NCBI RefSeq assembly: GCF_020085105.1
Contig: NC_058045.1
Span: 6,214,333 to 6,278,332, forward strand
Reading direction: 5' to 3'
From: Siniperca chuatsi
Lineage: Eukaryota; Chordata; Actinopteri; Centrarchiformes; Sinipercidae
Length of the DNA: 64,000 nt
Within the stretch, counting starts at the first letter, position 1, and the number at the start of each line of letters is the position of its first letter. This document shows, piece by piece, positions 61,715 to 64,000 of this stretch. A program made the translations under genes and the position numbers. Under the pieces are notes generated by a model. It was given only the letters and a program-made list of their open reading frames with translations, made no database searches and was not told where the DNA came from.

Positions 61715-61870
61715 ATGATCTGCGGAGACTACATTGGACTTCAAAACACCGCGGCCGTTACCGTTTCCAGCTCGACGTATGCATGGCATAAGTCGTTTTA
61801 CGCTTGTTTTGGATCTTGCTCAGCGACGAGGAGATACCCGTTGAATTTGAGCGGTGTGTTTTTCTCGTGA
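61715..61870 (+). other. Upstream ORF in the cdkn1b leader (51 codons)
   Basis: ATG at 61715 (context G-positive but not strong) opens a frame ending TGA at 61868-61870, 70 nt before the p27 start. A second upstream ATG at 61779 gives a 21-codon frame inside it, and a third at 61783 only two codons. Human CDKN1B also carries a leader uORF that affects p27 translation. Whether the peptides are conserved was not tested. Confidence 0.5.
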
Positions 61871-61940
61871 AAACTGGACGCTCCCGGCTGTTTTGAGGAA
61901 AAAAAAAAAAAAAAAAATATTGTCTTTATTTGTGGGGAAA

Positions 61941-62379
61941 ATGTCAGATGTTCGACTATCAAACGGGAGCCCGACGTTGGAGCGGACGGACCCCCGGGTG
62001 TCGGATCACCCGAAACCGTCAGCCTGCAGAAGCCTCTTCGGCTCGGTGGATCACGAAGAGTTAAAGAGGGATTTAAAGGGACATTTGCGGGAGATGGAAG
62101 AGGCTGCCTCCGCCAAGTGGGGCTTCGACTTCGCCAATCACACGCCGCTGGCCAACGGCAGGCTCGAGTGGGAATTAGTGGATTGCAGAGACGTCCCGAA
62201 TTTCTACAACAAGCAGCCGAGGAGGGAGAAGGGCGTCTGCTCTGCTGGGAATAACAACGTGGATTTAAATGGGAATCATAATTGTGTCCGAGCTCCGAGC
62301 GAAGATACCGCCAGGTCAGACGGGCAGATGGAGTGCACGGAGCAGTGCACCGGGCTGAGGAAAAGACCTGCATGTCACG
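61941..62379 (+). CDS. cdkn1b: cdkn1b coding exon 1
   Basis: Residues 1-146 plus one base. The start has A at -3. Donor CACG|GTACTA; the codons that follow the donor in frame are intronic. Confidence 0.93.
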
Positions 62380-62781
62380 GTACTAGATTTGTAACAAAAT
62401 GCCCCCTTTTTTCACTGGGGCTGGGTTTTGTTACAACATATCGAACACGGTGGTGGTATGTCGCCCATCAGGCTGAAGTGCACCCAATATTATTTTGAAT
62501 TAGCTTTTAAAATTGGAACATGAATGAAAAAATTTGCATCTTTTAAAGGGTGTGCAAACATGAAGCACTGCAGTTAAATTGGACATAAGTTTCTCTCTAT
62601 TTCCTTTTTTTTTTTCCTTTTTTTTTTTTTTTTTTTTTAACTGACGGAGACTTTTGCTTTTGCAGACCCCTCGGCCCAAAATAAGAGGTCACACACCAGC
62701 TCAGATGAGGTTAGTTGTCCAAGCCTGACCCACTCTGCAGAACACACACCCAGAAAGACCAGTCCCAAGAGGCAAACGTGA
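61941..62781 (+). CDS. cdkn1b: Cyclin-dependent kinase inhibitor p27Kip1 (two coding exons)
   Basis: Joining 61941-62379 and 62666-62781 gives 184 residues (human 198). Binds cyclin-CDK2/4 complexes and enforces G1 arrest in the nucleus. MSDVRLSNGSPTLERTD starts as in human, with Ser10 kept. The kinase-inhibitory domain (about 27-91) has the cyclin-binding CRSLFG (R-x-L-F at 30-33), VDHEELKRDL and KWGFDFANHTPL. NFYN keeps the tyrosine equivalent to human Tyr88 (here Y89), but the adjacent Tyr89 is Asn. The nuclear-localisation region RKRPACHD...NKR is present, but the residue equivalent to the AKT site Thr157 is Cys145. The C-terminus keeps the Thr-Pro equivalent of Thr187 (T174, EHTPRK), needed for SKP2-mediated turnover, and the terminal Thr198 equivalent (KRQT). 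Assigned to p27, not p57 or p21, by the N-terminus and the C-terminal QT box. Which teleost paralogue it is remains open. Confidence 0.95.
62380..62665 (+). other. cdkn1b: cdkn1b intron 1 (286 bp)
   Basis: Short intron with a long T tract before the acceptor TTTTGCAG. Confidence 0.9.
62666..62781 (+). CDS. cdkn1b: cdkn1b coding exon 2
   Basis: Residues 147-184: DPSAQNKRSHTSSDE ... SAEHTPRKTSPKRQT and TGA. A donor CGG|GTAAGG follows 13 nt after the stop (62794), matching the vertebrate arrangement in which a 3' UTR intron follows. Confidence 0.93.
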
Positions 62782-63490
62782 GGACAGGAACGGGTAAGGA
62801 ACTACTTTTGCCTTTGATGCAACTTCTTTTTTCTTTTTTTTTTTTTAAATGAGATTTAATTTTTTTTTCATACGGGCTTCTGAATGGTGTAAGTATTGGG
62901 TTGTTTACCAGCGTCAGGGTAGAAAATACAGACTACGTCCCCCCCCCTCTTCCAGCTGTTGCTTGCCTCCAAAGACAGATGTAAATGAAACTCTATCTTT
63001 TCAATCTTTATTGTGTTACTTCATCAGGCGGTGTCCCTAATGCAACCCCCTTTGCAGTTCAGATTAAACAATGATTCTAATTTGAATTTCAAACAAGTGT
63101 GCAGCTTTGGCAAGCAAAATACTCCTCTGTGTGTGTGTGTGTGTGTGTGCACTTAAAATGTGTTGTCTTGCTGTCCCATTCATTTAGTACTAGTACTAAC
63201 AGCAATCGTAGTAGTGGGAGTGAAAGTGGTTGCCGCAGCTGGTAGAGTTTACCAAAGCTTTCAGTTGTATTTGTGCCTGTTTCGGTGCACTCTGGTTGGC
63301 GCAAGAGGAGTTTAGAGTAAAACCGTGGCTACACATTTACACCTTTTTTTTTCTACAAACCGCTGCCTGCTCGGCGAGCCTGAGTTTCCGACTAAACTGT
63401 AAACAACAAGTGCGCTGAACAACAGTGTAGTAGTAACACGTCAGCAGCCACTGCCCTCAGCACCGAGCAGGGACGGGAAGGGGCTGGTCT

Positions 63491-63493
<3 letters not shown>

Positions 63494-63533
<40 letters not shown>
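63494..63533. repeat. (TG)20 microsatellite
   Basis: Uninterrupted TG run of 40 nt. Confidence 0.97.
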
Positions 63534-63535
<2 letters not shown>

Positions 63536-63726
63536 CGCGCTGCACACACTTTGCACACTAACGTTACAACACACGCATCTGTCTCTGCCGGCGGAGAGTG
63601 AGCGGAGGAGCCGTGCAGGTCTGAAGTCAGGCGTGCTTGCCGGCCGCGGCGGAGGGGAGCAGGCATGGACTCAGCCTGTACTGTCGTGGCAGGATGGGAG
63701 AACAGTGAAGGATGAACTCCCAAACC

Positions 63727-63730
<4 letters not shown>

Positions 63731-63758
<28 letters not shown>
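63731..63758. repeat. Poly(T) tract
   Basis: Twenty-eight T in a row, followed by AAG. It could be the pyrimidine tract of the 3' UTR intron acceptor or a retroelement A-tail in reverse. Confidence 0.9.
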
Positions 63759-63761
<3 letters not shown>

Positions 63762-63893
63762 TATATATTTTTTTAATTTGTAGAAAAGAATGTATTTTTA
63801 GAAAACTGAAAGATATAGAAAACATGATGTTTTTGATGAAGAAGAAGAAGAAGCACCACGAGTTATGGTTTTCTGAAAAATATTAGACTTTTG

Positions 63894-63901
63894 TGTACAT
63901 A
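63894..63901 (+). promoter_or_regulatory. cdkn1b: Pumilio-type element in the probable cdkn1b 3' UTR
   Basis: TGTACATA fits UGUANAUA. Pumilio binding to the human p27 3' UTR opens a site for miR-221/222. The same octamer occurs in the human CDKN1B 3' UTR as I recall it. No ATGTAGC miR-221/222 site is visible within the part of the UTR in this window. Confidence 0.4.
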
Positions 63902-64000
63902 GCTGCTAGTTGTTTTTTGTCTTATGCTAGCCACCTTTTTTTAAAAACTAACAAAAAAATCCTATAAATTAATAGAAAGTGTAAAATTCAAGACAGTGCT

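Larger units (their letters stand above)
62794..64000 (+). other. cdkn1b: cdkn1b 3' UTR intron and 3' UTR (runs to the window edge)
   Basis: No other gene is seen. It contains TG repeats at 63134-63149 and 63494-63533, a T28 tract (63731-63758) and a GAA run (63839-63852). A possible acceptor is GCCGTGCAG (to 63619), but several are plausible. No poly(A) signal is evident before the edge, so the 3' end is probably outside. Confidence 0.45.

Noticed and set aside
61798..62373. 191-codon minus-strand open frame
   Set aside because: It is antisense to cdkn1b exon 1 and its leader; GC-rich coding DNA often leaves the opposite strand open.
1..64000. CRISPR arrays, operons or bacterial elements
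   Set aside because: None present; gene structure and repeats are vertebrate.

Overview
This window is vertebrate genomic DNA, almost certainly from a ray-finned (teleost) fish. Genes are split by GT-AG introns, CA/TG microsatellites are abundant, and several dispersed repeats are of types I know from spiny-rayed (percomorph) fishes. No species can be named from the sequence alone. All recognised genes lie on the + strand.

Layout. Positions 1-9,550 hold no protein gene; two splice-bounded blocks (2891-2984, 9558-9693) and a TATA motif (6618) may belong to the long non-coding host transcript of the let-7 cluster. Next come two microRNA hairpins, let-7a-3 type (10987-11062) and let-7b (11751-11834). 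Then ~8 kb of repeats contain two divergently oriented CTCF-like motifs (13736 and 14449). The ppara promoter and non-coding first exon are at about 19.6-19.97 kb, with a 12.7-kb first intron. Six ppara coding exons (32723-49445) encode a complete 464-residue nuclear receptor, followed by a 3' UTR to about 53.27 kb. yars2 (five coding exons, 54459-59665) encodes a 480-residue mitochondrial tyrosyl-tRNA synthetase. cdkn1b (two coding exons, 61941-62781) encodes a 184-residue p27Kip1 with upstream ORFs in its 5' leader; its 3' UTR runs towards or past the right edge. Exon junctions were placed by keeping the reading frame and matching family sequence across each GT/AG pair, and every join is in phase.

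The let-7a-3/let-7b - PPARA order is also found on human chromosome 22, whereas YARS2 and CDKN1B are on human chromosome 12p. The window therefore joins blocks that are separate in human. The products act in growth and energy control: let-7 in differentiation timing, PPAR-alpha in fatty-acid oxidation, Yars2 in mitochondrial translation and p27 in cell-cycle exit. There is no evidence that they form one regulatory unit.

Most non-coding sequence is transposon debris: a 5'-truncated L2-like LINE, other LINE 3' ends, a tRNA-derived SINE, hAT-like and TTAA-flanked MITEs (one nested in another), and a broken copy of part of yars2 exon 1 inside its own first intron. The least explained item is an 87-nt hairpin in ppara intron 1 (27203-27289).
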